NCBI RefSeq assembly: GCF_019957155.1
Contig: NZ_JAIPME010000002.1
Location: 868,001-932,000 of the forward strand
Origin: Anaerococcus murdochii
GTDB lineage: Bacteria > Bacillota > Clostridia > Tissierellales > Peptoniphilaceae
Direction of reading: 5' to 3'
Length of the DNA stretch: 64,000 nt
Part shown: positions 8,898-17,250 of the stretch, in pieces
Position numbering within the stretch: position 1 is the first letter of the stretch
Layout: the number at the start of each line of letters is the position of its first letter
Made by a program: the position numbers and the translations under genes
The notes under the pieces: generated by a model
The model's input: the letters and a program-made list of their open reading frames with translations, nothing else
What the model was told of the DNA's origin: nothing
Database searches by the model: none

Positions 8898-9230
8898 TTA
8901 CCTCTTATTTTCTAAGTTTTCTATTCTGGCATAAGACTCCATAAGTTCTGTTGCCAAGATATAAATTGTTTCACATGCCATCATCTGATCTTCAGCATGC
9001 ATTAGCAAGATATTTTGCATGGGCTTTTCTATTTTAAAGTCCTTGGTAAACATCTGCTGGTGAATTTTGTGGCACTGGGCAAAGCTCTCCTTGCCTTCTT
9101 TTAATAAGTCTAGGGCCTTGTCTTTATTTCCAGCCCTTCTTGCGGCCATTGCTTCAACATAGGCTGACTTGGTCACGCCAGCAAAGGTTATTAGTTGCAT
9201 GCATACTTCTTCTAAATCGCCTAATTCCAT
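8898..9230 (-). CDS. PTS lactose/cellobiose-family EIIA
   Basis: The 110-residue helical protein has the conserved pattern ITFAGVTKSAYVEAMAARRAG near the N-terminus and the phosphorylatable histidine in LMHAEDQMM (around residue 78). The family forms a trimer of three-helix bundles and passes phosphate from HPr to EIIB. It lies 4 bases upstream of the EIIC gene and directly downstream of the BglG-type regulator. Confidence 0.92.
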   Translation of the reverse strand: MELGDLEEVCMQLITFAGVTKSAYVEAMAARRAGNKDKALDLLKEGKESFAQCHKIHQQMFTKDFKIEKPMQNILLMHAEDQMMACETIYILATELMESYARIENLENKR

Positions 9231-9247
9231 GGATACCTCCTTTCTTT

Positions 9248-11224
9248 TTATATTAGTTTTAAGATGATTTTCTTAAAATCCTTAAAATTACCGACTTTAG
9301 TCAAATTTTCGATTGATGAATCATCTTTTAAAAGCTTGGTAAAGATTCTAATGATTTTTTCAAAATCAGAATCTTTTTTCTTAGCTGGGGATATATAAAA
9401 AATCAATCTCACCTTATCTGAGTCTCTTCCCCAATTTATATCTTTTCTTGAAATTACGGCAAAGACTTCAGCTTCTGTTTTTACTGGGCTTATAGGATGG
9501 GGGATAGCAATCAAATCCTTGAAAACAATGGAAGAAAAATTCTCCCTAATTATTGTTTTTTCTTCAAAAAGTTTTTTGCTGTCTTCATCTTCTGCCAAGG
9601 TTTCATAAATTACTTCTAATATGTCTTTTTTATCAGTATAAGTTTCGTTTATAAGAAAGTTTTTTTCTGTAAAATATTTTTCAAATAAGTCAATATTATT
9701 AAAATCAGGGACATTTTCTTCGAATTTGTTTGTTCTATAAGATTTTCTAAGGCCTTCTATTTCTTTATCTATTAGGGCGCAGTCCTCATCATCAAGGAAG
9801 ACACTGACCTTTATAGATGGAACGGCAATTACCAAACCATTTAAATCTACACTAGATATAATCAAATCTATATCTTCAATATTTTTTGGAGTTATTTCAT
9901 AGTATCCAACTACATTTTTAATATTGATTGTATTGCCGTACTCGTTTTGTATTCTATTTTTGAGCATAAGCCCTGTGCTATAGCCTGAAGCACAAACAAC
10001 AAGGACGTTTATCTTCTTGTTGAATTTATTTCTCTCAATGGCTGACAGGATATAAATTACTAGGTAAGACCACTCGTCATCACTTATCTCTACATTATCA
10101 AATATCAAAAATTTTCTAAAACTTTTTATAACTAAGTCAAAATAATCTTTATATTGACTTTTTATCTTAGCTGTCAAAGGGTTTGATACGAAAAGACCTG
10201 ATTCAATCCTGTTTTTTAGAGATTTTAGATGCTCAATGAAATTATTCATAAATAAATTATCTTCTAATAAATTAACATCTAACTTCTTGGATAAGTACCT
10301 TAACATATCTATGACTTGGTTATAGGCTTCAAAAGATTCATAACTTTTCTCATAAGATGGTTTGGTTTTTGATAAAAGTTGTAAATATATATAGGTTTTT
10401 TCTTCAATTGGTAAGTTAAGATCAAAACTTTTTGAAATTCTATTTATAATTGCCTTTGCAAAGCCATCAAAATACTCATCTTTATCCCTATTTATGTTCT
10501 TAACTGGTTTATCTACTAGGAAGTTTTTGTTTACTCTTTCAAGAACTAGGGCGAAGTGAATGACCAAGTTTTGTATGATATAGTCGTTGACTGATATGTT
10601 GTACTCTCTAATGCAATCTAGAAGAATTATTAGGAGTTGAGAAATGGTGGACCTATCAAAAAGGTCAAGCCTATCTAATTCGTTTATGAAGGAATTAGCA
10701 TATATATTTGAAAAGAAATAATCAAGGATAAAGTGTCTTTTATCTATTTCTTTACCAACAATTTCTAGGTAGGATTTATCGGTTTTAACTATATCAAGCT
10801 TGTATTCATTTAGCTTGTTTTTTAAATTATAAATATCTCTTTGCAAGGTTGATTCGCTAATAAAAAGTATATCAACAAAGTCCTCAAAGCTTAGATTTTT
10901 GTTTTCTAATAGAAGATCTTCGAGTATATATTTTTCCCTACCCTTTTTATCGTAAGCCTGGTCTATGCTTGACATATTGGCTCTAGACTTATAAATATAG
11001 TCTATATACTTGTCCTGATCATTTATTTTAAGCTTAAAGCCACAGCCTTTTTTCGCAACAATTTCAAAAATATCCTTAGGAACATTTTCTGAAATGTAGT
11101 TTATATTGGTCCTTATAGTCCTTTCAGAAAAACCAACATTATCACCTATTTCTGTACTTGTGCAGTATTGGTCTTTATTTTTATATAGATATTTTATAAT
11201 TCTTATTTCTCTATCAGATAACAT
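9248..11224 (-). CDS. BglG/MtlR-type PTS-regulated transcriptional activator
   Basis: I choose the ATG at 11224 because GAGGAG lies 4-5 bases upstream; an upstream in-frame ATG at 11263 has no SD. The product has 658 residues. Domains in order are an N-terminal HTH (LSDREIRIIKYLYKN), a second HTH (ISESTLQRDIYNLKNKL), two PRD domains (about 190-400), an EIIB-like domain beginning VLVVCASGYSTGLML (Cys nucleophile), and an EIIA-like domain of the fructose/mannitol type with His in IAIPHPISP. Phosphorylation of PRD, EIIB and EIIA histidines/cysteine by the PTS would set its activity. It probably activates the operon it heads. A TATAAT at 11241-11246 on the minus strand may be its -10. Confidence 0.88.
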   Translation of the reverse strand: MLSDREIRIIKYLYKNKDQYCTSTEIGDNVGFSERTIRTNINYISENVPKDIFEIVAKKGCGFKLKINDQDKYIDYIYKSRANMSSIDQAYDKKGREKYILEDLLLENKNLSFEDFVDILFISESTLQRDIYNLKNKLNEYKLDIVKTDKSYLEIVGKEIDKRHFILDYFFSNIYANSFINELDRLDLFDRSTISQLLIILLDCIREYNISVNDYIIQNLVIHFALVLERVNKNFLVDKPVKNINRDKDEYFDGFAKAIINRISKSFDLNLPIEEKTYIYLQLLSKTKPSYEKSYESFEAYNQVIDMLRYLSKKLDVNLLEDNLFMNNFIEHLKSLKNRIESGLFVSNPLTAKIKSQYKDYFDLVIKSFRKFLIFDNVEISDDEWSYLVIYILSAIERNKFNKKINVLVVCASGYSTGLMLKNRIQNEYGNTINIKNVVGYYEITPKNIEDIDLIISSVDLNGLVIAVPSIKVSVFLDDEDCALIDKEIEGLRKSYRTNKFEENVPDFNNIDLFEKYFTEKNFLINETYTDKKDILEVIYETLAEDEDSKKLFEEKTIIRENFSSIVFKDLIAIPHPISPVKTEAEVFAVISRKDINWGRDSDKVRLIFYISPAKKKDSDFEKIIRIFTKLLKDDSSIENLTKVGNFKDFKKIILKLI

Positions 11225-11427
11225 ACTTCTCCTCACTACCATTATACTAGAAAACGTATTCAAACAAATTTCTATTTTTTCCGTTATACAAGCGGCAATC
11301 CTGATTATTAGTAACCTATATTATAAAGGATTTGTTTAAAAAATAAAAATTAAAGTTATTTGAAAAACTCTTGCATATTTAGCTTATTTCGGTATTTTAC
11401 TTATAAGAATGATATAAGGAGAGATTT

Positions 11428-11751
11428 ATGACTGATATTAATAATCCAAAAGAAGAATTAACCAATGCTGGCCTTAGGGTTGTGGCTTTTTCGGGCAATG
11501 CTAGGAGCAATTTCCTTGAAGCCCTTGACCTTGCTAAGGCTGGAAAGTTTGAGGAAGCAGACCAATATATAGGAATGGGCGTTGAAAACTTGGACCTTGC
11601 AAGTCTTGCCCAAAAAGATTTCCTAGCCAATGAGGCAGAAGGAAGCCGCGAGGGCCTTGACTTTTTGGCCATCCACGCCCAAGACCACTACATGACCACC
11701 CTTTTACTTAGGGATTTAATAAACAATTTGATTGATATTTACAAAAAATAA
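11428..11751 (+). CDS. Second PTS lactose/cellobiose-family EIIA (orphan)
   Basis: The 107-residue protein is a separate EIIA with ALRVVAFSGNARSNFLEAL-type first helix and the active-site histidine in FLAIHAQDHYMTTLL (around residue 82). It differs clearly from the operon EIIA at 8898-9230 and is divergent from the regulator gene. It could serve a second EIIB/EIIC elsewhere or be a paralogue for the same transporter. SD AAGGAGAG precedes the ATG. A possible promoter TTGCAT-16-TATTTT lies just upstream. Confidence 0.88.
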   Translation: MTDINNPKEELTNAGLRVVAFSGNARSNFLEALDLAKAGKFEEADQYIGMGVENLDLASLAQKDFLANEAEGSREGLDFLAIHAQDHYMTTLLLRDLINNLIDIYKK

Positions 11752-11756
11752 GTATG

Positions 11757-11791
11757 CAAAAAGCCCAGAGTCCAACAGGATCCTGAGCTTT
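11757..11791 (+). terminator. Terminator of the orphan EIIA gene
   Basis: An imperfect hairpin AAAGCCCAGAGTCC/GGATCCTGAGCTTT with several mismatches is followed by six T. Confidence 0.7.
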
Positions 11792-11871
11792 TTTACTTTA
11801 CCTTCAATTTTCAACAGCTTTTGATTTTTAAAAGCCTTTAGCCTTTGGCTTTTGAAAATTTTTCTAATTTA

Positions 11872-14547
11872 TTATTTTTTTCTTCTAATAACCTTAGAAA
11901 TTTCTCCAAATACTAGAGGAATCAATGCGAGTATTAGAACTGGGATCCATTCCCAAGTTAGGGATACGACTTCAAAGAGTTCTGTCAATACTGGGACATA
12001 CATCACAACTAAGAGTAGAGCAAAGGATAGGAGCACTGCCTTGATTAGGTGTGGGTTTGAGGCAAAACCTAATTCCTTTAGGGTGAACTTTGTAGACCTT
12101 ACAGAGAAGGCTCTAAGAAGTTCTGATGTGATTAAGGTTGCAAATACCATTGTGTGGGCACCTTCGATTGAGTCAGGGAAGATCCATTTTAAGCCAACTA
12201 TATAAGCTCCAAGGACTGCAAGGGTTATAAAGATTGATTGGCTAATTAGGTTGGTCCTGATATCGCCAGAGATGATTGATTCTCTTGGGTCTCTTGGTGG
12301 TTCTTCCATAAGGCCTGGCTCTGCTGGTTCAACACCCAAAGCAAGGGCTGGGAAGGCGTCTGTGACTAGGTTTAACCACAATAACTGGATTGGGGTTAAT
12401 GGGCTTGGTAGGCCTAATAAGATTGATAGGAAAACTATCAAAACTTCTGCGATGTTACAAGATAGGAGGAAGGATACAAATTTTTTGATATTTGAAAAGA
12501 TTACTCTTCCTTCTTCAACTGCATTTACAATGGTTGCGAAGTTATCGTCGACAAGAATCATATCTGATGCATCCTTGGCAACGTCTGTTCCTGTAATACC
12601 CATAGACACACCTATGTCGGCGTTTTTAATAGCTGGAGCATCATTTACCCCATCACCTGTCATGGCTACGACATTGTCATTTGCTTCTAGGGCCTTAACA
12701 AGTTGAACCTTGTTTTCTGGGGAAACTCTAGCAAAAATCCTCTTAGTTTTGACAATTTCTCTGATTTCCTCGTGGGTCTTATCGTTTAATTCAGATCCCT
12801 GCATAGCTTGGTCACGGCTTGATGCGATTCCAAGGTCCTTGGCAATGGCAAGGGCCGTTTCAAAATAATCGCCTGTAATCATTATTACATCAATACCTGA
12901 TGCATGACATTCGGCAACAGCTGCCCTGGCTTCTGGCCTAGCTGGGTCAATCATTCCTGTGAGCCCTACAAAAATCATATCTTTTTCGATATTTTCTGTT
13001 GTAAGGTCTTGGTCAAGAGTTTCTAGTGGCCTAAAAGCGTAAGCCATTACTCTTAGGGCCTGGCTTGCTAGGTCATTATTCTTATCGGCAAGTTTCTTAC
13101 GATAATCATCTGTGAAATCTTCCATTTGACCATTGATTAAAATCTTTGAAGAATGGCCCATAACAACATCTGGTGCACCCTTGGTCATGGCGTAGTATTT
13201 GCCATCAAGCTCGTGGAAGGTTGTCATCATCTTCCTTGTAGAATCAAATGGGATTTCCTGGAGCCTTGGGTGTTTGTCGTTAAGAGTCTCTTGGTTGATG
13301 TTCCATTTTTCGGCGAAAGTTAGCATGGCACCTTCAGTAGGGTCACCTGTAATCTTGTATTCTTCGCCTTCGCGGATGAGATTTGCGTCATTACATAGAC
13401 TTGCAATAGTCATAAGAAGTTTGATTTGATCGTCAGAATCAATTACTTCTTTGTTTTGGTTTCTTATATCACCATCTGGTTTATAGCCTGAACCTTCGAC
13501 TTCGTATTCTTGGTCGTTGGTGAAAATTTTTGTGATAGTCATCTCATTTTGGGTAAGAGTTCCGGTCTTATCTGAGCAGATAACTGTGGTTGAGCCCAAA
13601 GTTTCTACAGATAAGAGGTTTTTAACTATGGCCTTTCTGTCTGCCATCCTGTTCATACCGATTGATAAGACAATGGTTACAACGGCTGTAAGGCCCTCTG
13701 GTATAGCTGCAACAGCAAGAGATACCGCCACCATAAAGGTCTCAAGAAGGTCATCCCCTGTCCTGTAATAACCTAGGGCAAAAACTGCTATACAAACTAC
13801 AACTACAAGGACAGCTAAAAGTTTTGAAAGCTTTTTAAGCTGCTTTTGGAGAGGAGTTTCCTTATCCTCAACCTCATCAAGGCTTGTTGCGATTTTACCG
13901 ATTTCTGTATCTTCACCAGTAGTTGCCACAAGGCCAATGCCGTGGCCATAAGTCACGATTGATGATGAGTGAACGTAATTTTCCCTATCGCCAATACCTA
14001 CATCTTCATTTGTTTCAAAATCTGCATGTTTTTCTACCGCCACAGATTCACCTGTAAGAGATGATTCGTCAATCTTTAGGTTTGATGATTCGATAAGCCT
14101 CATGTCAGCTGGGATAATATCCCCAGTTTCTAATACAACTATATCTCCTGGCACCAAATCCTCTGCCTTTACATGTCCTCTTTGTCCATCACGGATGACA
14201 GTAGCTTCAGGCGAGCTCATTTTTTGTAAAGCCGCAACAGAGTCTTCTGCCTTTCCTTCTTGGATAATAGACATAATGGCGTTAATAACAACAATTGCGA
14301 TAATAATTACACACTCAACCACATCACCAGTGAAAGCTGATACAATAGCAGCAACTATCAAAAGAATAACCATTGGATCGGCTAATTGTTCGATAATTTT
14401 GCTGATTAGGCTCTTTTTATTTGATGACTCAATAGCATTTGGGCCATATTTTTCAAGCCTAGCTGCCGCTTCAGATGAGGTAAGTCCACGTTTGGCGTCT
14501 GTGCCGTGTTTTTTGATTACTTCATTAAGACTGCCTTTATAGTCCAT
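11872..14547 (-). CDS. P2-type cation-transporting ATPase, probably Mn2+ (or Ca2+) exporter
   Basis: The 891-residue pump has an N-terminal cation-ATPase domain, the TGES actuator motif (SLTGESVAVEK), the phosphorylation motif DKTGTLT with Asp326, the nucleotide-binding KGAPD motif, and the hinge MTGDGVNDAPA. The intramembrane PEGL motif (AAIPEGLTAVV) and later NLVTDAFPALALG fit the SERCA/PMCA-like P2A branch. These usually export Ca2+ or Mn2+. The leader carries a yybP-ykoY manganese riboswitch, and in Lactococcus a related pump (YoaB) under the same switch protects against manganese, so I infer Mn2+ export. SD AAGGAGG precedes the ATG. Monocistronic. Confidence 0.9.
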   Translation of the reverse strand: MDYKGSLNEVIKKHGTDAKRGLTSSEAAARLEKYGPNAIESSNKKSLISKIIEQLADPMVILLIVAAIVSAFTGDVVECVIIIAIVVINAIMSIIQEGKAEDSVAALQKMSSPEATVIRDGQRGHVKAEDLVPGDIVVLETGDIIPADMRLIESSNLKIDESSLTGESVAVEKHADFETNEDVGIGDRENYVHSSSIVTYGHGIGLVATTGEDTEIGKIATSLDEVEDKETPLQKQLKKLSKLLAVLVVVVCIAVFALGYYRTGDDLLETFMVAVSLAVAAIPEGLTAVVTIVLSIGMNRMADRKAIVKNLLSVETLGSTTVICSDKTGTLTQNEMTITKIFTNDQEYEVEGSGYKPDGDIRNQNKEVIDSDDQIKLLMTIASLCNDANLIREGEEYKITGDPTEGAMLTFAEKWNINQETLNDKHPRLQEIPFDSTRKMMTTFHELDGKYYAMTKGAPDVVMGHSSKILINGQMEDFTDDYRKKLADKNNDLASQALRVMAYAFRPLETLDQDLTTENIEKDMIFVGLTGMIDPARPEARAAVAECHASGIDVIMITGDYFETALAIAKDLGIASSRDQAMQGSELNDKTHEEIREIVKTKRIFARVSPENKVQLVKALEANDNVVAMTGDGVNDAPAIKNADIGVSMGITGTDVAKDASDMILVDDNFATIVNAVEEGRVIFSNIKKFVSFLLSCNIAEVLIVFLSILLGLPSPLTPIQLLWLNLVTDAFPALALGVEPAEPGLMEEPPRDPRESIISGDIRTNLISQSIFITLAVLGAYIVGLKWIFPDSIEGAHTMVFATLITSELLRAFSVRSTKFTLKELGFASNPHLIKAVLLSFALLLVVMYVPVLTELFEVVSLTWEWIPVLILALIPLVFGEISKVIRRKK

Positions 14548-14576
14548 AATTCCTCCTTAAAAATTTTGCAAAATAT

Positions 14577-14693
14577 AAAAAAAGCGGGGCTTAGTGAGTG
14601 ATACTCATTAGCTCCGTCTCGCCACCTTCTAGGGTTTATTTAACCGGGTAAAAACCGTTCTGACGATTAAATAATTGGGCTACTCCCTTTTGC
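14577..14693 (-). ncRNA. yybP-ykoY manganese riboswitch with intrinsic terminator
   Basis: Read on the minus strand, the leader begins AAAGGGAGTAGCCC, matching the first conserved loop of the yybP-ykoY aptamer, and continues to GGCGAGAC, the second conserved loop. Immediately after, ACGGAGCT...AAGCCCCGCT (14583-14599 with 14603-14617) forms a long hairpin followed by seven T (minus strand), an intrinsic terminator just before the SD. In this class Mn2+ binding disfavours the terminator and turns the gene on. It sits between a good promoter and the P-type ATPase start, exactly the known context. Confidence 0.85.
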
Positions 14694-14700
14694 TAGTAAT

Positions 14701-14728
14701 ATTATATAGCAAATAAAAGCAAAATCAA
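14701..14728 (-). promoter_or_regulatory. Promoter of the manganese riboswitch/P-type ATPase transcript
   Basis: Minus-strand TTGATT (14723-14728), 16-bp spacer and perfect TATAAT (14701-14706) put the transcription start at the 5' end of the riboswitch. Confidence 0.8.
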
Positions 14729-14740
14729 TCAAAAAGGTCT

Positions 14741-15094
14741 TTACTTGGTATCTTTAAGATCAAATTTCTTTCTCAAAACTAACTTAGAAATGCCAAATAA
14801 TAACAAAAAGAAAATTAAGAGGGAAATGATAATTATAATAGAAAGAATCTCCCTAGAAATCTCAAGATAAATCAAAATCGGAATAAGGATCCCATAAAAC
14901 AAAATCCCAAGCCCAATAGAAAGACACCCCGCAAACTTATTGCCAAAAATCCAAGTCTCGCGAGAAAAACAAGCCTCCCAAACATGAAAACCAACATGCA
15001 TGTCAGGATGATCTGTGTGGAAAAATATAAAAAATATTCCTATATAAATTGAAAAAATAAGAAGCATCAAATCGCCAACAATAACAGGACCCAA
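14741..15094 (-). CDS. SdpI-family small membrane protein
   Basis: The start is a TTG at 15094, supported by AAAAGGAGAG five bases upstream. The 117-residue product has three hydrophobic segments (about residues 4-24, 54-76 and 84-105). The motif ETWIFGNKFAGCLSIGLGIL in the middle resembles the TW-x3-NK-x-AG pattern of the SdpI/YhfL family, which includes the Bacillus immunity protein SdpI, but most members are of unknown role. The protein ends with basic residues. It is expressed away from the glycosyltransferase locus. Confidence 0.65.
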   Translation of the reverse strand: MGPVIVGDLMLLIFSIYIGIFFIFFHTDHPDMHVGFHVWEACFSRETWIFGNKFAGCLSIGLGILFYGILIPILIYLEISREILSIIIIISLLIFFLLLFGISKLVLRKKFDLKDTK

Positions 15095-15127
15095 AACACT
15101 CTCTCCTTTTTATCCTTGATAAATTAA

Positions 15128-15148
15128 ATTAGGGAAATTTTCCCTAAT
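15128..15148. repeat. 21-bp perfect palindrome upstream of the SdpI-like gene
   Basis: ATTAGGGAAA and TTTCCCTAAT flank a single T. It lies 34 bp upstream of the TTG start and could be an operator. A TTATC-CTT-GATAA palindrome is at 15110-15122 between it and the SD. Confidence 0.5.
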
Positions 15149-15208
15149 ACCCTTTTTATTTAATATACTATTTTTTGGGGTTTTATCCGAGAATAAAAAT
15201 ATCTTTTT

Positions 15209-15225
15209 GTTAATCCGAGATTAAC
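15209..15225. repeat. 17-bp palindrome of the TTATC-NNN-GATAA family, left of element copy 1
   Basis: GTTAATCCGAGATTAAC is a perfect palindrome around CGA. The identical 17-mer precedes element copy 2 (20843-20859). A broken relative, TTATCCGAGAATAA, is at 15183-15196. Confidence 0.7.
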
Positions 15226-15240
15226 TGTATCTTATAAAAA

Positions 15241-15940
15241 TTCTAGGTCATTTACATGACCTCTCCGTTCATAGGGGGAACCCAAGGGGGGCAGCAGATG
15301 CCCCCTCACTGGTTTCCCCTAAGACCCCCTTACGCTACACCCCCGACTGCTCCTAAAGCGGAGTGCGAAAATAGAAGCTTGCTAATCGCAAGCTTTTTTA
15401 TATAGAGAGAATTACCTTGTATAAGATTACGTATATCCCCGCTGATTTCTAATATTCGAGCCCCTAAAAACTGATAACTCGGCTACGCCTCAAACAATCA
15501 GTTTTCTTAACGGGGCTTTCTATTAGAAATCTTTGCTCGATAAAAGGTAGAATTAGTTTCGAAGTTCCAGAATTTGCTGGGCTCGTTTGGCTTTCGCCAA
15601 ACATTGCTAGATGGGTTTATTTATTCTTATACGAAGAGTTAAAAAAACTTATGACCTAGAATTTTTGTAAATGAAGTCGGCGTATAAAAATTTGATTGTT
15701 TGAGGCTTTAGCCGAGTTATCAAATTTTAGCCGACTGAATGTCAAAAAAGTTAGAAGATAGTACAACTTAAACAAGGGATCCCCCATATCAACAAGTTTG
15801 CCACAGGCAAACTCCTTTTTCCCCGCGAGGGGTCGCCCGGAGGGGGTAACGGAAGGGGTTTAAGGGGACCCGATGGGGGAACGTGCGAAACGTTCCCCTG
15901 GGGGCCCCTTTTTACGGAGATTCAACTGTAAGTAGAATAA
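15241..15940 (+). repeat. Large inverted-duplication element, copy 1
   Basis: This spacer holds no credible gene but a highly structured element of about 700 bp. The right half is a diverged reverse complement of the left half, with the symmetry axis in the hairpin GTTTGGC-TTTC-GCCAAAC at 15585-15602. Left-arm parts are: a GGGGGGC...GCCCCC hairpin (about 15286-15306), a CCCCTTACGCTACACCCCC block, an AAGCTTGC...GCAAGCTT hairpin (about 15377-15394), and hairpin A (15446-15529), whose outer stem is GATTTCTAATA/TATTAGAAATC and whose loop contains ACTCGGCTACGCCTCAAAC. The right arm holds hairpin B (15675-15736), the inverted homologue of A, so loops A and B are complementary. The tail repeats the head as an imperfect terminal inverted repeat. 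Confidence 0.8.
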
Positions 15941-16086
15941 TTATTTAAAAAATAAAATTCCGAAGAAACACAGTAAATAGAATTATTATATTTAAAGATA
16001 AATACATAATAAGAAGAATATATCTTAATGTGAAGTTTATTGTAAAATTCCTGGCAAAAAGAGTATTATATTTGAAGAGAGGTTTT

Positions 16087-17250
16087 ATGAAGATTTTAAT
16101 TACAAGCGATTGGTACTATCCTGTTGTTAATGGGGTGGTGCGTTCGGTTATGAATTTAATAGAATATCTAGAGGATGAGGGCCACGATGTTAGGGTTCTT
16201 ACCCTTTCTAATACTACAAAGTCATACAGGGATGGCAAGGTTTATTATGTTGGATCTCTTTCTGCAGCTAAGATTTATCCACAAGCGAGGATTTCAAATC
16301 TTCTTGCTAAGAGTCACCAAAAGGAGATTAAGGCTTGGGCGCCGGATGTCATTCATTCCCAGTGCGAGTTTTCTACCTTTATGATGGCAAGAAAGTTAGC
16401 GAGCGATTTGGAAATTCCACTTGTCCACACCTACCACACTGTTTATGAAGACTACACCCATTATTTTATCCCATCCAAACAAGCTGGAAAAAAGATAGTA
16501 TCTGTTGCAAGTAAGACCCTAGCTAGTTTTTGCGATAGGATTATTGTGCCGACTGCAAAGACTGAGAGGCTTTTGATAGACTACGGAATCGATCCTTATA
16601 TGCTCGATATTATCCCAACTGGCATCCATATTCCAGAAATGTCCGACAAGGCTCTTTTGAGAAAATCTTTGGGCATGGCCGAGGATGAAAAAGTTTTGCT
16701 CTATCTTGGCAGGCTTGGGGCTGAGAAAAATATCCAGGAAATCATGGCCTATTACGACAGGCTAGAAGATGATGATATAAAGCTTTACATAGTTGGTGGT
16801 GGACCTTATCTTGATACCTTAAAGGAAGATGCCGCCGCCATTAATAAAGAAGTCATTTTTACAGGCATGGTTGAGTCAAATTCTGTAAACCGCTACTACC
16901 AGGCGGCAGATATTTTTGTCACAGCTTCCACATCAGAAACCCAGGGGCTTACCTATTATGAAGCCCTAGCCAATGGGACAATCGCCCTTTGTAGGGACGA
17001 TGCGGTCCTTGATGGGGTAATCAAAAATGGCTTTAATGGCTTTAAATACAGAAATTTTGAAGAATTTGAAAAGTTTGTAAATAGGGTATTTACAGATGAC
17101 GAATACAAAGAATTGCTAGAAATAAATGCCAGAGAATATGCCGAGGAAAATTTCTCTGTGGATGGTTTTGGTTCTAAGTGTATAGACTCATACGAAAAAG
17201 CTATAAAGGAATATGACCATGAAAGTCTTAATATATTCAAAAGACTATGA
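16087..17250 (+). CDS. GT4-family glycosyltransferase, diacylglycerol glucosyltransferase-like
   Basis: I place the start at the ATG at 16087, seven bases after GAGAGG; an earlier in-frame start at 16030 has no SD. The 387-residue protein has the GT-B fold: N-terminal ILITSDWYYPVVNGVVRSV with the glycine-rich acceptor loop, and the donor-site motif ETQGLTYYEALANG (first Glu at residue 284). This opening is typical of the glycolipid synthases that put glucose on diacylglycerol (LafA-like). Its 3' end overlaps a CpoA-like second glycosyltransferase by 32 bases, the same pairing seen in streptococci and Listeria, so the two probably build a diglycosyl-diacylglycerol. Confidence 0.85.
   Translation: MKILITSDWYYPVVNGVVRSVMNLIEYLEDEGHDVRVLTLSNTTKSYRDGKVYYVGSLSAAKIYPQARISNLLAKSHQKEIKAWAPDVIHSQCEFSTFMMARKLASDLEIPLVHTYHTVYEDYTHYFIPSKQAGKKIVSVASKTLASFCDRIIVPTAKTERLLIDYGIDPYMLDIIPTGIHIPEMSDKALLRKSLGMAEDEKVLLYLGRLGAEKNIQEIMAYYDRLEDDDIKLYIVGGGPYLDTLKEDAAAINKEVIFTGMVESNSVNRYYQAADIFVTASTSETQGLTYYEALANGTIALCRDDAVLDGVIKNGFNGFKYRNFEEFEKFVNRVFTDDEYKELLEINAREYAEENFSVDGFGSKCIDSYEKAIKEYDHESLNIFKRL

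Noticed and set aside
11797..11870. Second terminator after the P-type ATPase gene
   Set aside because: An AAAAGCC/GGCTTTT stem exists, but it has no T run on the minus strand, so I could not support it.
15241..15940. Retron msr-msd or known large RNA (OLE, GOLLD, ROOL)
   Set aside because: No reverse transcriptase is nearby, and the two-fold inverted-duplication layout does not match what I know of these RNAs.
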